DNA of 64,000 nt. Origin: Bacteroidales bacterium (GTDB lineage Bacteria; Bacteroidota; Bacteroidia; Bacteroidales; UBA932). A program made the translations under genes and the position numbers. The stretch covers positions 62,001 to 126,000 of the forward strand of contig JAFRPW010000013.1 of the NCBI GenBank assembly GCA_017428945.1. Direction: 5' to 3'. Shown here piece after piece: positions 50,102-59,042 of the stretch (within the stretch, counting starts at the first letter, position 1; every line of letters starts with the position of its first letter). The notes under the pieces are model-generated. The model saw only the letters and a program-made list of their open reading frames with translations, had not been told where the DNA came from and did no database searches.

Positions 50102-51238
50102 CTATTTAACAAATGAAGCTATAAGTTGTCCCCACTCTGCATTCTCCCTGATGCCGGTGAACTCATCTGAACCAGGGCCCCAGGCATATACGGGAACGGC
50201 TATGCCGTTGTGGCTTTCGCTGGCGAAGTATACGCCAATCTTTCCTTCTTCCAGATTGCCGTCCTGAAGGGTGAGGGCGCCGGTATTGTGGTCTGCGGTG
50301 ACAACAACCAGGGTGTGGCCGTCCTTTGCCGCCCATTCAAGCACATCGCCTATGGTGCGGTCAAAGTCCAGGAGCTCTTCCATGGCTTTCTCTATGTTGT
50401 TTCCATGCAGCCAGTCGTCTATGCATGAGCCTTCCAGCATCATCACAAAGCCCTTGTCTCCGCTTTCCTTGGAAAGGAGGTCGAGGCCGCGGCTCACGGT
50501 GTGGCGGTAAAGGTCCCCGCGCTCCATGGCAACGGGAAGGTTGTCCGGAGCAAGTATGCCGATGACGGGGAGGGGAGCGCTCATGAGCTCGTCTTCGGTA
50601 AGGGCTACGTTGTAACCTGCTGCAGCCATTTCCTTAATGATATTGCGGCCGTCGGTACGTTTAACGTCGGTAAACCAGTCCGTGCCGCCGCCGGCAAGGT
50701 AGTCCACTCCGCATTCAACGTAGTCTGCGATGAGGTCTTCCTGGTTGTAGCGGTACTCGTTGTGGCAGCAGAAGTCGCAGGGGGTGGCATCGGCAAAATG
50801 GCAGGTGACGGCTACGCCGGTTTTCTTGCCAAGCTGCTGTGCTTTGACCAATACTGAAGCCAAGTCAGTACTGTCCTTTGCGGTTCCCACATGGCTGTAG
50901 GCGGTTTTCACGCCTGCGGCCAGGGCGGTTCCGCCGGCACCGGAGTCGGTAATGAGCTCATTGGTGCAGTATGTGCGGGAGATGCCGATGTAGGGGAAGT
51001 TGTCGAAGTTGAGCTTGCCCTTGTTCAGCACCCAGGCGCAGCTCACCTGTTCCAGACCCATGCCGTCGCCGATCATGATGATGACGTTCTTCACCTCGTT
51101 GGTTACGGGAGGCATCTGGACGTTGACAATCTCATAGGGATTTGGCGTCTGGTAGTATTGGAGGTTCTTTTCCCCGTTTTCTTTGCAGGAAAGGAAATAG
51201 ATAGATGCCGCGAGGGCTACAAAAATGGTCTTTTTCAT
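50102..51238 (-). CDS. Alkaline phosphatase lipoprotein
   Basis: A 378-residue lipoprotein (signal ends YFLSCKE). The alkaline phosphatase signatures are IIMIGDGMG (metal Asp), DSGAGGTALAAG with the nucleophilic Ser, and VVTADHNTG with zinc-ligand His; further metal ligands are visible in SCIDDWLHGNN. It removes phosphate from monoesters outside the cytoplasm. It is 5 bp after the beta-propeller gene on the same strand and likely cotranscribed. Confidence 0.93.
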   Translation of the reverse strand: MKKTIFVALAASIYFLSCKENGEKNLQYYQTPNPYEIVNVQMPPVTNEVKNVIIMIGDGMGLEQVSCAWVLNKGKLNFDNFPYIGISRTYCTNELITDSGAGGTALAAGVKTAYSHVGTAKDSTDLASVLVKAQQLGKKTGVAVTCHFADATPCDFCCHNEYRYNQEDLIADYVECGVDYLAGGGTDWFTDVKRTDGRNIIKEMAAAGYNVALTEDELMSAPLPVIGILAPDNLPVAMERGDLYRHTVSRGLDLLSKESGDKGFVMMLEGSCIDDWLHGNNIEKAMEELLDFDRTIGDVLEWAAKDGHTLVVVTADHNTGALTLQDGNLEEGKIGVYFASESHNGIAVPVYAWGPGSDEFTGIRENAEWGQLIASFVK

Positions 51239-51243
51239 AGGGC

Positions 51244-52797
51244 TTATTGTTTGATGGCGTCGTCAAGGCCGTTGAAATCGAAACGGTAGAGGTAGGATGT
51301 GGAACCGGCATCGTCACCAACCCATACACAACTGTGCTTATGGTCAACGCAAACCGACTCGGGATTGGAAATGCTGCCTACGGAATAGGCGCCGAAGTAG
51401 GTGGACATATCACCGGTGAACACAAAGATTTTCTTAGCTTCGGAATCTATGATCCACAGCCAGTCCGTGAGAGGGTCGTAGCAAAGGTCGGCAATCTCGG
51501 AGACCAGTGCTTTATTGTAGAGTTTCTTGTCGGACAATACTTCTCCGGTTTCCAGGTTACAGAGGAACAGTTCGGAATTCTGCTGGGTTCCAAGGTATAC
51601 CAGCCCGTCCTTATAGAAGGTGAGGCCTTCTACGCCGGCATTGCCAAAATTCTTTGCGGCGGCTATTTTCCACACCTTTTCCAGACTTCCGGTATAGTCG
51701 GGTGCTTTGATTCTGGCCAGTCCCTGATAGCCGTCTTCCAGACCTATGAGAAGATCCTTGGTTACAGGATCCATAGATATTGCTTCGGTGTCTCCGCCTA
51801 TATAGCGCTTTTTCTCAAGAAGCTCGCCTTCGAAGGATATCTTGGCAAGATCTCCGTCGTCGCCCACACCCCACAGGAAGTCCTGGTCTTTACTTAGGCA
51901 AATGCCGGAAAGTTCGTTGAATTTCACCGTAAATTTGGTTTTTTTCAGCATTTCGGGCAGTTTGGGTGCAGGGCCATCATAGTTTGCTATTTTCCCGGTG
52001 ATGTCCCCAAGGTCTAGGCTCTTTCCGGATTCAACCGTCACTTTGCCGTCTACGGAATACGTGCCGCCCCAATTATTCTCTCCATTTCCAAAGAACAGTA
52101 TGAATCCCTCTGAAAAAGATGTTCCTCCGGGAAACCACAGGGACACTTTCTCTCCGGATTTAACCTGTCCGTAGCGGAAAGGATAGCCATCGTTGGTTGG
52201 TCTGGCAAAATTGGAATTAACGTCGGTAGAAACAGATACCGTGAACTCCCCGGGGCGTTGTCCTTCACGGGTGTTGCTGGCAAATGCAAAACGGTCATAC
52301 TGCCCGTTTACCGTGAATGTTATTACTGCGGTTGGATCGGTAAAAGAAAAAGTATCTCCACTGAGGTACGCAACGCACAGCAACCTGTTGGAATCGGAAA
52401 AAGTAGTTTCCGTACCCTGCAGTCCGATGGTCTGGTAAACTGCCTCTGCGGGCCAGGCGGCATAAAGGCCGTCAGGCTTGGTGGGGAACTCGCAGACAGT
52501 GTCAAGTGTTCCGGTTGCCGTTTTGCCGTCAGAGGAGATGTCCTGGGCCGTGAGAGTGATTATCTGGGACTTGGGGCCATAGGAGCCGTGAACATAAATC
52601 TGGTCGCCGACTTCCCAACTGCCCTTGAATGACGAAGCCACGAACTTGTATGTGCCGGGCTTGAGTCCGTCATCTGTGGGGTCTGTGTTTTGGCCGTTGT
52701 TTTCACCATTATCGTCGTTCTGGTCCGTGCAGGAGATGCAGCAGGGAACAACCAGGCAGAACATTGCTGCCGTCAGTAGGAGTACTAACTTTTTCAT
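51244..52797 (-). CDS. Beta-propeller lipoprotein (SdiA-regulated / phytase-like)
   Basis: A 517-residue lipoprotein (lipobox CCISCTD followed by an acidic Asp/Asn linker). Residues ~45-260 are a beta-rich N-terminal domain. Residues ~285-510 form a propeller with LSGICLSKDQDFLWGVGDDG, EGLTFYKDGLVYLGTQ and NPESVCVDHKHSCVWVGDD, typical of the SdiA-regulated/esterase-like phytase group. It may bind or hydrolyse phosphorylated substrates. Its ATG overlaps the stop of the gene at 52797-53483 by one base. Confidence 0.72.
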   Translation of the reverse strand: MKKLVLLLTAAMFCLVVPCCISCTDQNDDNGENNGQNTDPTDDGLKPGTYKFVASSFKGSWEVGDQIYVHGSYGPKSQIITLTAQDISSDGKTATGTLDTVCEFPTKPDGLYAAWPAEAVYQTIGLQGTETTFSDSNRLLCVAYLSGDTFSFTDPTAVITFTVNGQYDRFAFASNTREGQRPGEFTVSVSTDVNSNFARPTNDGYPFRYGQVKSGEKVSLWFPGGTSFSEGFILFFGNGENNWGGTYSVDGKVTVESGKSLDLGDITGKIANYDGPAPKLPEMLKKTKFTVKFNELSGICLSKDQDFLWGVGDDGDLAKISFEGELLEKKRYIGGDTEAISMDPVTKDLLIGLEDGYQGLARIKAPDYTGSLEKVWKIAAAKNFGNAGVEGLTFYKDGLVYLGTQQNSELFLCNLETGEVLSDKKLYNKALVSEIADLCYDPLTDWLWIIDSEAKKIFVFTGDMSTYFGAYSVGSISNPESVCVDHKHSCVWVGDDAGSTSYLYRFDFNGLDDAIKQ

Positions 52798-53483
52798 TAT
52801 AATGCTATTGTATATGTTTGTTCAACTGTTCCTTGGGGTGAGACTGTAAAATAGAAGGGAGTCATATGTATGTCAAATACAGCATTGCCGTTTTCGGGCG
52901 TGTAATACTCCCAGTTCAGGGTTTTTGGGGCAGGGCCAATGCCAAGGCATATGGCTACTTTCCTCATTTGCTTGGATGACAGTTTTTCAAGTGCTTCACG
53001 GCAGGAAGGGCAACTGAGGTCAAGGACAAGAACGAGCGTCCTTTCCCCATTTAGAGAAACGGACGGAACAATGGCCTTGTCGCCTTTGTTGTTATAGGAA
53101 ATCCATTCCCTGTTCTTTATAAAGAGGTCTGTTTCGTCCTGGGAGAAAACGCCGTCGGAAACTATCCTCTCTACGGCTTTCGAATACAATGTAGCATTGC
53201 GGCAGGGGGACAGGATGCTGTAGAAGGCGCCAGTCATCCACTCAGAATAAACGTAGTAGGCAACTTCGTCTTCCTTGAGTCGGTCAAACAGATTGTCCAT
53301 CTCTTCCAGGGCTTCCTGCTCAGGGGCCTTTACTGCAAGCTCTGCGAAGTCTGCAAGGCGGTTTTCTGAAACGGATATGTCCTGTTCCAGCAGCGGGACG
53401 TTGTCCCAGAAGCCCTTCACGCCTGCGTTGTTGCAAGCGTTCAGGAAGGCAAGACACAAAGCGCAGGCAAAGAGTTTTTTCAT
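52797..53483 (-). CDS. Thioredoxin-like lipoprotein
   Basis: Read from ATG 53483 (228 aa; the frame extends to 53546). It has a lipoprotein signal (CLAFLNACNN), a helical N-terminal domain (residues ~20-130), then LVLVLDLSCPSCREALEKL with CPSC as the redox-type motif and a thioredoxin-like strand pattern (EYYTPENGNAVFDIHMTPFYFTV, cis-Pro-like TPF). It could be a periplasmic thiol oxidoreductase. It lies between the beta-propeller and DUF4832 genes. Confidence 0.68.
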   Translation of the reverse strand: MKKLFACALCLAFLNACNNAGVKGFWDNVPLLEQDISVSENRLADFAELAVKAPEQEALEEMDNLFDRLKEDEVAYYVYSEWMTGAFYSILSPCRNATLYSKAVERIVSDGVFSQDETDLFIKNREWISYNNKGDKAIVPSVSLNGERTLVLVLDLSCPSCREALEKLSSKQMRKVAICLGIGPAPKTLNWEYYTPENGNAVFDIHMTPFYFTVSPQGTVEQTYTIAL

Positions 53484-53487
53484 CAGA

Positions 53488-55173
53488 TTAAAGTTCCAGC
53501 AGTTTATTGTATCCGGTGTTGGAGTCGAATACGTTGTCATTCGCAAAGGCTATGCTGTATTCCGGCCGGTCCGGCAGAAGGGGATCGTTAAGATTCAGAT
53601 ACAATGTGCCTTTTGCGGCGGGAAGGGTAAAACTGGTCTTGACCACGGTAAGTCCGGTATGCCAGGTGCGGGGATCGCTGCCAAGAGGGAATTCGGATTT
53701 TTTGCCGCTTCCGTCCACAAATACAAGGGTTGCGTTCCTTGGATTCATAGGTGCGGCGTATCCTCTGTTCTGTATTCGGATGGCAAGGTCGAACTGCTTG
53801 CCGGCCTCGGGATTCTCTGTGTGGTAACTGTCAAGGAGAACCAGGCGGTACCCAAGGTGATTTACAATTTCATCGTAGCAACCGGTGGTTTTCCAGCGGT
53901 TGAGGACAGAAGTGTTATAACCGCTGTTGAGGTATGTCCAATGGTAATCGGCAACATCTTTGAGGGACTGTTCGCACAGGCAGTAATCGGAGACCTTGCA
54001 GGTTTCTCCGCCCATTATTGTATAGCGGCTATCCGCCTTCCAGAAATTGCGCTGAGTGTTGGAATCGAAGGTACCGGAATCGTCGGCCGACGCCCCGAAG
54101 CAGTCGTTGTGGCCGCACAGACGGGACATGTCGGACTGGTTGTGGGCTGTGGCGGAGGTGAGGGTATCGGCCAGGGACAGGCCATACATCTTCATCTTGA
54201 ATGTGGGCGTACGAAGGGCAATCTGCCTGCTTTTTGGGAGGGCGTCCAGCAATGCGTCTGTGAGGCGTTTTCGCGGCTCGTAGTCACTGGGCTTGCTGGG
54301 GTCCATGTTGAAGTTGGAGGTGTAGTACCATTCTCCCCATACGCCTACAAAACCTGCCTGAAGGACAAAGATAACGTCTTCATTCTTTTGAAGGATGGGT
54401 TTCAGTTGTTCTACATGCCTGAGGACAATGTTTACAGGAGCGTCCCACGGGGTGGCGCTTTCGGAATTCTGGTAAGCAAAACGGAGGATGCACTTAACGC
54501 CTCCTTCGCGGAAAGCGTCCAGGGATTTCTGAATCATATCCAGATACTCCTGGGAAATGTCCCCGTTCATAAAATTCGTAAGATAGAACCCTACATACAT
54601 CAGGGTTTTCCCATCTTTTCTTGCAGCCTGGGCTGCAGATGCCTTGACGGGCGACCCGGCACTGCGGATGTCTCCGGCGCCCTTGTACAGGCCGCGTTCC
54701 GGGTTGAGGACGGCTTTGGTGGTTTCCTGGTAAACCACTCTTGTTCCGGAAAGGTTTTCATCCTGCTCTGGGGGAGTGACAGGAGTGTCGTCGTGGTTTG
54801 CCAGCAGCGTGAAAGAAACCGTTACGGAAGCGGCGTCGTACTTGTCTGTTGCCTCCTGCGAAAACACCAGGGAGACGGGGGTGTCCGTCTCCGGTGTTTC
54901 CGTGGAGATGCGATAAACCTGTGAATAATTCTTCACTGTAATGAGGCCTTCCCGGGCGTTGCTGGTAACGGTGATTGCTCCCTTGGACTTTGATTTAACC
55001 GTAAGGGAAAAAGCTCCGCCTCCCACGATGGTCTGTGAGGGGAGCCCCGTTACCGTTAGGTTGGGAGAGACCAATTGCACGTCTTCTTCCTCATCGTTCC
55101 CGGAAGGAACAGTAAAGCAGGAAGAGCAAATGGCCAGAAGGCAGGTTGCAATGAAGAACTTATGCAGATTCAT
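53488..55173 (-). CDS. DUF4874/DUF4832 lipoprotein A
   Basis: A 561-residue lipoprotein (lipobox AICSSC). A beta domain of ~115 residues comes first, then NPERGLYKG, the hallmark of DUF4874, with LRFAYQNSESATPWDAP and FVLQAGFVGVWGEWYYTSNF, then DUF4832 in the C-terminal part. The conserved WGEW and acidic residues suggest a TIM-barrel hydrolase acting on a glycan. It is highly similar to the next gene upstream (55173-56570). The stop of the upstream gene and its ATG overlap by one base. Confidence 0.85.
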   Translation of the reverse strand: MNLHKFFIATCLLAICSSCFTVPSGNDEEEDVQLVSPNLTVTGLPSQTIVGGGAFSLTVKSKSKGAITVTSNAREGLITVKNYSQVYRISTETPETDTPVSLVFSQEATDKYDAASVTVSFTLLANHDDTPVTPPEQDENLSGTRVVYQETTKAVLNPERGLYKGAGDIRSAGSPVKASAAQAARKDGKTLMYVGFYLTNFMNGDISQEYLDMIQKSLDAFREGGVKCILRFAYQNSESATPWDAPVNIVLRHVEQLKPILQKNEDVIFVLQAGFVGVWGEWYYTSNFNMDPSKPSDYEPRKRLTDALLDALPKSRQIALRTPTFKMKMYGLSLADTLTSATAHNQSDMSRLCGHNDCFGASADDSGTFDSNTQRNFWKADSRYTIMGGETCKVSDYCLCEQSLKDVADYHWTYLNSGYNTSVLNRWKTTGCYDEIVNHLGYRLVLLDSYHTENPEAGKQFDLAIRIQNRGYAAPMNPRNATLVFVDGSGKKSEFPLGSDPRTWHTGLTVVKTSFTLPAAKGTLYLNLNDPLLPDRPEYSIAFANDNVFDSNTGYNKLLEL

Positions 55174-56570
55174 TATTGAACGTTGATTGTTCTGAAAGTG
55201 TTATATCCTGTGCTTTCGTCCCAAAGGCCTTTGTTGGCCAGTTGGATGGAGAAGAGAGGATTGTTCCTGAGTGTGGTTTCAGGATCCGGGAGGTTGAGGG
55301 CAATGGTGTATTCGCCTGAGATACCTTCCGGGAGTTTGATGGTCTGGTCCAGAACCACCGTGCCGGAATGCCAGGTTCGGGGGTCGGATTCAAGTTTGTA
55401 TGTCTTGACCGCCTTGCCGTCCTTGCCGCAAATGACGAATTCAGCATCGCGGGGGTTCATCGGAGCGGCAAAGCCCACGTTGTCTATCTTGAGAACTATG
55501 CGGTAGTCCTCTCCGGCTTTTGCGCTTGTGGTAAAATGACCTTCGCGCAGTACCAGGCGGTAGCCAAGCCTCTTGTCAATCTGGTCAAAGCAGCCTTCCT
55601 TCTTCCAACGGCTGATTACACTGGGGTGGTATCCAAGATGGAGGTAAGAGAAATGATATGCCGCCATTGTGGAAACTGCCCCGGGAACATTGGAATCCTC
55701 GCAGTTGCAGTAAGGCTGGGTGTCGGCGCAAGTTTCGCCTCCCATAATGGTGTAACGGGTTTCGGCCTTCCAATAGTCTTTTTCCGACTTTGAGTGATAT
55801 GTGCCGGTGTCGTTGTCCGATGCAAGGAAGCAGTCATTGTGTCCGGCAAGGCGGGCTTTGATGGAGCCTGTGTGAGCTTCTGCCTGAGTAAGGGTATCGG
55901 CAAGAGCAAAACCATAGATCTTCATCTTGAAAGTAGGAGTACGCACTTCTACCTGCCGGTTTTCCGGGAGGGCGTCCAAAAGGGCGTCCAGCAGGTGTTT
56001 ACGGGGAGCGTAATCCGCTTCCTTCTGGGGATTCATATTGAAGTTGTCGGTGTAGTACCACTCACCCCAGGAGCCAACGAATCCGGCCTGAAGTACGTAG
56101 AGCACATCGGAATACTCGCGGAGAATGGGCTTGAGCTGCTCTACGTGGCGCAGAACAATCTGTTCCGAGGCATCCCAGGGGCGGTCTTTTTCTTCGTGAC
56201 CGTCCTTGTAGGCGAACCTTACGATGGCTTTTGCTCCAAAGTCCCTGAGGGCCTGGAAGTTTGTACGGACCAGCGTGAGGTAATCCTCAGCGATGTCGGA
56301 CTCCATATAGTCTGTGAGATAATACTCCAGGAGGAGTATGGAGCGACCCACCGCCCTTGCAGCATTTACCTTGGCCTGGTTTACAGGCGTTTTAGTGGCG
56401 CTGTGGAATTCGGTGGCAGAATAGAATCCTCTTTCCGGATTGGTGATGACGGCAGTGGATTCGGTATATTCCTCGCTGTCCAGGCCTTTGTACTGGTCTT
56501 CTTCGTTCTTGCCGCAGGAAAAGACTGTGGCAAGAACACAGAAGAAGGCAATGAATAAACGTTTCATCAT
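55173..56570 (-). CDS. DUF4874/DUF4832 lipoprotein B
   Basis: A 465-residue lipoprotein (MMKRLFIAFFCVLATVFSC). It lacks the extra N-terminal beta domain of protein A but shares NPERGFYSA, LRHVEQLKPIL, YVLQAGFVGSWGEWYYTDNF and ETCADTQPYCNCED. It is presumably a paralogue with a related glycan target. The TAATG overlaps at both ends indicate one transcript with the genes on either side. Confidence 0.88.
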   Translation of the reverse strand: MMKRLFIAFFCVLATVFSCGKNEEDQYKGLDSEEYTESTAVITNPERGFYSATEFHSATKTPVNQAKVNAARAVGRSILLLEYYLTDYMESDIAEDYLTLVRTNFQALRDFGAKAIVRFAYKDGHEEKDRPWDASEQIVLRHVEQLKPILREYSDVLYVLQAGFVGSWGEWYYTDNFNMNPQKEADYAPRKHLLDALLDALPENRQVEVRTPTFKMKIYGFALADTLTQAEAHTGSIKARLAGHNDCFLASDNDTGTYHSKSEKDYWKAETRYTIMGGETCADTQPYCNCEDSNVPGAVSTMAAYHFSYLHLGYHPSVISRWKKEGCFDQIDKRLGYRLVLREGHFTTSAKAGEDYRIVLKIDNVGFAAPMNPRDAEFVICGKDGKAVKTYKLESDPRTWHSGTVVLDQTIKLPEGISGEYTIALNLPDPETTLRNNPLFSIQLANKGLWDESTGYNTFRTINVQ

Positions 56571-57292
56571 TATTTGACGCTAATGGTGAGGAGGGAGGTC
56601 TTACCTGTGAGGTTATTGTCGTCGATGCTGGCGTTGGGAAGAACACCCACTGAGGCCCAGGCCTGCTGAATGTCCATTCCAAAGCCGAAGACGTCGCCAA
56701 GGTCGCTGATGAGGGCGCGGAGCATTGCCATTTCGTATGCATTGCCGCTTCCTGCACCGGTGAACAGGCCGGATCCGCTGGGAAGCTGCTCTTCCCATTC
56801 CCATCCGCCCACCAGGGGCTCGCCCGTCCAGACGCTCAGGGAAGGATCGAAGGACGAGAAGGCATCGCTTCTGAAGATGTGGCCCTCTCCCATGTACTCG
56901 ATGCATCCAGGATCAAACTGGTTGTTGCAGCCGCCTGTGGTCTTGTCATTGTCGGCGTCGAAGTAAACGTGGCACTGTACGTCGGATTTGTCCGGAATAC
57001 TTGCGTCTACAAATTCAAAATAGACGAACATATACATTTCGTCCATGAAAACTTTCATTACCGTGAGGCCTTTCCAAGGACTGTCGGGGGCACATTCTGC
57101 GATGCACATCTTGGACGGGTCAATCTTGGCCCAGTCCGAAAAGTCGCCGTCTATCTTGATGGGGGCTTCGTACTCCGGCTCTTGGTTCTCTTCTTTGTTT
57201 TCCTTTTCTCTTTGAGGTTTCTTGTCATCCTTATTGCAGGAGACGGCAAAGATTGCCAGAAGGGCAGTCAGGAGGATGTATATCTTTTTCAT
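56570..57292 (-). CDS. Surface lipoprotein with IDGDFSDWA domain (paralogue 3)
   Basis: A 240-residue lipoprotein; the residues after the Cys (NKDDKK) match the Bacteroidota surface-export signal K(D/E)2. A charged linker precedes PIKIDGDFSDWAKID, a carbohydrate-binding (CBM9/DOMON-like) type domain, with strands such as MYMFVYFEFVD and HVYFDADNDKTTGG. It likely binds glycan at the surface. It is separated from the upstream paralogue by a strong terminator (57310-57352) and linked by overlap to the DUF4874 gene downstream. Confidence 0.75.
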   Translation of the reverse strand: MKKIYILLTALLAIFAVSCNKDDKKPQREKENKEENQEPEYEAPIKIDGDFSDWAKIDPSKMCIAECAPDSPWKGLTVMKVFMDEMYMFVYFEFVDASIPDKSDVQCHVYFDADNDKTTGGCNNQFDPGCIEYMGEGHIFRSDAFSSFDPSLSVWTGEPLVGGWEWEEQLPSGSGLFTGAGSGNAYEMAMLRALISDLGDVFGFGMDIQQAWASVGVLPNASIDDNNLTGKTSLLTISVK

Positions 57293-57309
57293 TGTATTGT
57301 AGACTTTTT

Positions 57310-57352
57310 GAAAAAAGCCATAGGCTGGCCTTTTGCAGGCCTGGCCTATGGC
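57310..57352 (-). terminator. Intrinsic terminator/attenuator within the polysaccharide locus
   Basis: On the minus strand, AGCCATAGG (57344-57352) pairs with CCTATGGCT (57315-57323), with extra inner GGCC pairing, and is followed by six T (57310-57315). It lies between two adjacent same-strand lipoprotein genes, so transcription of the downstream enzymes depends on read-through or on a separate promoter. Confidence 0.82.
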
Positions 57353-57371
57353 TAATGTTTAATAAGGTGAA

Positions 57372-58139
57372 TTATTTCACCCTGGTAACTTTGAGCTTAG
57401 GTGCGAGTTCGCCGTCAGCAGCATTCGGGAGAATGCCGGTGGTGCTCCAGTTGATCTGGATGTCGAAGCCAACTGTGAAGACGTCTGCGAATTCTACGCC
57501 GGGCATCATAGCAAGCTGAATCTGGATTTCGTATGCACCCTTACCGGTTTTACGGTCGATGGTACCAGCGCTGGAGCCGATTCCGGAGCCTTCGCCCATA
57601 ATGGCGCCCCAGTTGTCGTCAGCAGAGTGCTCGGGAAGAGAGTTGTCTGCATCGTGAGGGGTCCAAAGCCAACCGTCAGCACCTACAGCGCCCCACCATT
57701 TGAACAGGCCGGGATCGTAGCTGGTGATAGAGGTTTCGAACATCCATTCTGCATCCTTGTCAGTGAACTGCTGGGAGTCACCGCCGGTGGCTGCGGAATT
57801 GTCGGCGTTCAAATAGAAGTGGAAAGGAATCCAGAGATCACCTTCTGCATCCAGTTCGCCTACTTCGAATTCAGTGTAAACAAAGATGTTGTCGCTGTCG
57901 AAATAGACCTTGACTAATTTGAGGTCGTCTTTTGTAGCACCGGCAACGCACTCTGCCTTTGCAATCTTGGAAGCATCAAGCTTTGCCCAGTCTGCAAAGT
58001 CACCGTCGATGGTGATGGGAGCTACATACTCGGATTCTTCGCCACCGTTGTTATGATTCTTTCCGCCCTTATCGTCCTTGTTGCAGGAAACGGTGCAAAC
58101 GAGGGCAGCAATAGCCATTAAAGCAAATACTTTTTTCAT
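57372..58139 (-). CDS. Surface lipoprotein with IDGDFADWA domain (paralogue 2)
   Basis: A 255-residue lipoprotein, with NKDDKGG after the lipid Cys (surface-export signal). The module PITIDGDFADWAKLDASKIA and the strands VYFDSDNIFVYTEFE and FHFYLNADNSAATGG resemble those of the two neighbouring paralogues. It is presumed to bind glycan at the cell surface with SusC/D. It is followed by the strong terminator at 57310-57352, so it ends the most highly expressed part of the unit. Confidence 0.78.
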   Translation of the reverse strand: MKKVFALMAIAALVCTVSCNKDDKGGKNHNNGGEESEYVAPITIDGDFADWAKLDASKIAKAECVAGATKDDLKLVKVYFDSDNIFVYTEFEVGELDAEGDLWIPFHFYLNADNSAATGGDSQQFTDKDAEWMFETSITSYDPGLFKWWGAVGADGWLWTPHDADNSLPEHSADDNWGAIMGEGSGIGSSAGTIDRKTGKGAYEIQIQLAMMPGVEFADVFTVGFDIQINWSTTGILPNAADGELAPKLKVTRVK

Positions 58140-58203
58140 TTCTGTTAAATAATAATGGTTAATAATTGAAACAAGGTTTAGGTTTCAGTTATTACCTTAA
58201 AAA

Positions 58204-58989
58204 TTACTCAACAACAGTAACGTTCATGAGGTGGCCCCAGCCTTTCTGCTCGCCCTTGACCTCGCTGTCCGGGTTGGGAGCGGTGTTGGGCATGTTGGAG
58301 AGCTCACCCCAGTCGGCGGTGTAGAAGCGGATGCCGGTCTGGAAAGTCTTGCCGATAGGCATAGGAACGGTGCTGCCGCTTGCCTTTGCGTTGAAAGCAG
58401 AGAGGGAAATAGCAAGCTCGTAGTGGTTGTCCTTACCTGCACCTTCGCAGATGCCGCCTTCCTCAGAAGTGGAAAGGTTCACCCATCCGTCGATACGCTG
58501 GTACATATTAGGATTGAAGGACTCCCATGCACCACCCTTGGCGATACCGCCTTCGAGGATGAAGTCGTAACCGTCAAGAGAGTAGGAAGTGTAACCGGAA
58601 GTGAATTCACCGTCGGTGTTCAAGTTAACGCGGATAGGAAGCTCGATGTCTTCCATCTGTCCTTCGCTGTTCTCTTTCTGGCCATTGGCGCTGGCTAAGA
58701 GTTCCTTTGCCTGGGCAGCGTCGAACTCAATGTAGTAGAAGGCATAGAATTCGTCTGCATAGCAGCGGATTTCCTTAACTGCGGTCCATTCAGTGTGCTG
58801 GTTCTTTGCAACTGCCACCTTGGTAGCGTCAAGCTTTGCCCAGTCTGCAACGTCACCGTCAATCTTGATGGGAGCAACGTATTCTTCGTCGTCGCCACCG
58901 TTGTTGTGATTTTTACCACCCTTGTTGTCCTTTTCGCAAGATACGAGGACGAGAGCGGCCATTGCCATTAAAACAAATACTTTTTTCAT
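58204..58989 (-). CDS. Surface lipoprotein with IDGDVADWA domain (paralogue 1)
   Basis: A 261-residue lipoprotein (signal ends LVLVSC, then EKDNKGG). It has the shared PIKIDGDVADWAKLDATK start and the strands FYAFYYIEFDAAQ and INVNLNTDGEF-like segments, with a longer middle than the paralogues. It is the first of the three after the SusD genes. An imperfect inverted repeat at 58150-58200 lies between it and the next gene and may act as an mRNA stabiliser. Confidence 0.77.
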   Translation of the reverse strand: MKKVFVLMAMAALVLVSCEKDNKGGKNHNNGGDDEEYVAPIKIDGDVADWAKLDATKVAVAKNQHTEWTAVKEIRCYADEFYAFYYIEFDAAQAKELLASANGQKENSEGQMEDIELPIRVNLNTDGEFTSGYTSYSLDGYDFILEGGIAKGGAWESFNPNMYQRIDGWVNLSTSEEGGICEGAGKDNHYELAISLSAFNAKASGSTVPMPIGKTFQTGIRFYTADWGELSNMPNTAPNPDSEVKGEQKGWGHLMNVTVVE

Positions 58990-59042
58990 GGTTTTGTTTG
59001 ATTAAATAAGTTAATGATACAAATTAGTTTAGTTTTAGTAAA

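Noticed and set aside
53275-54924. 549-aa plus-strand ORF opposite the DUF4874 protein A gene
   Set aside because: Antisense shadow covering a gene with a good lipoprotein signal, family motifs and stop/start overlaps with neighbours.
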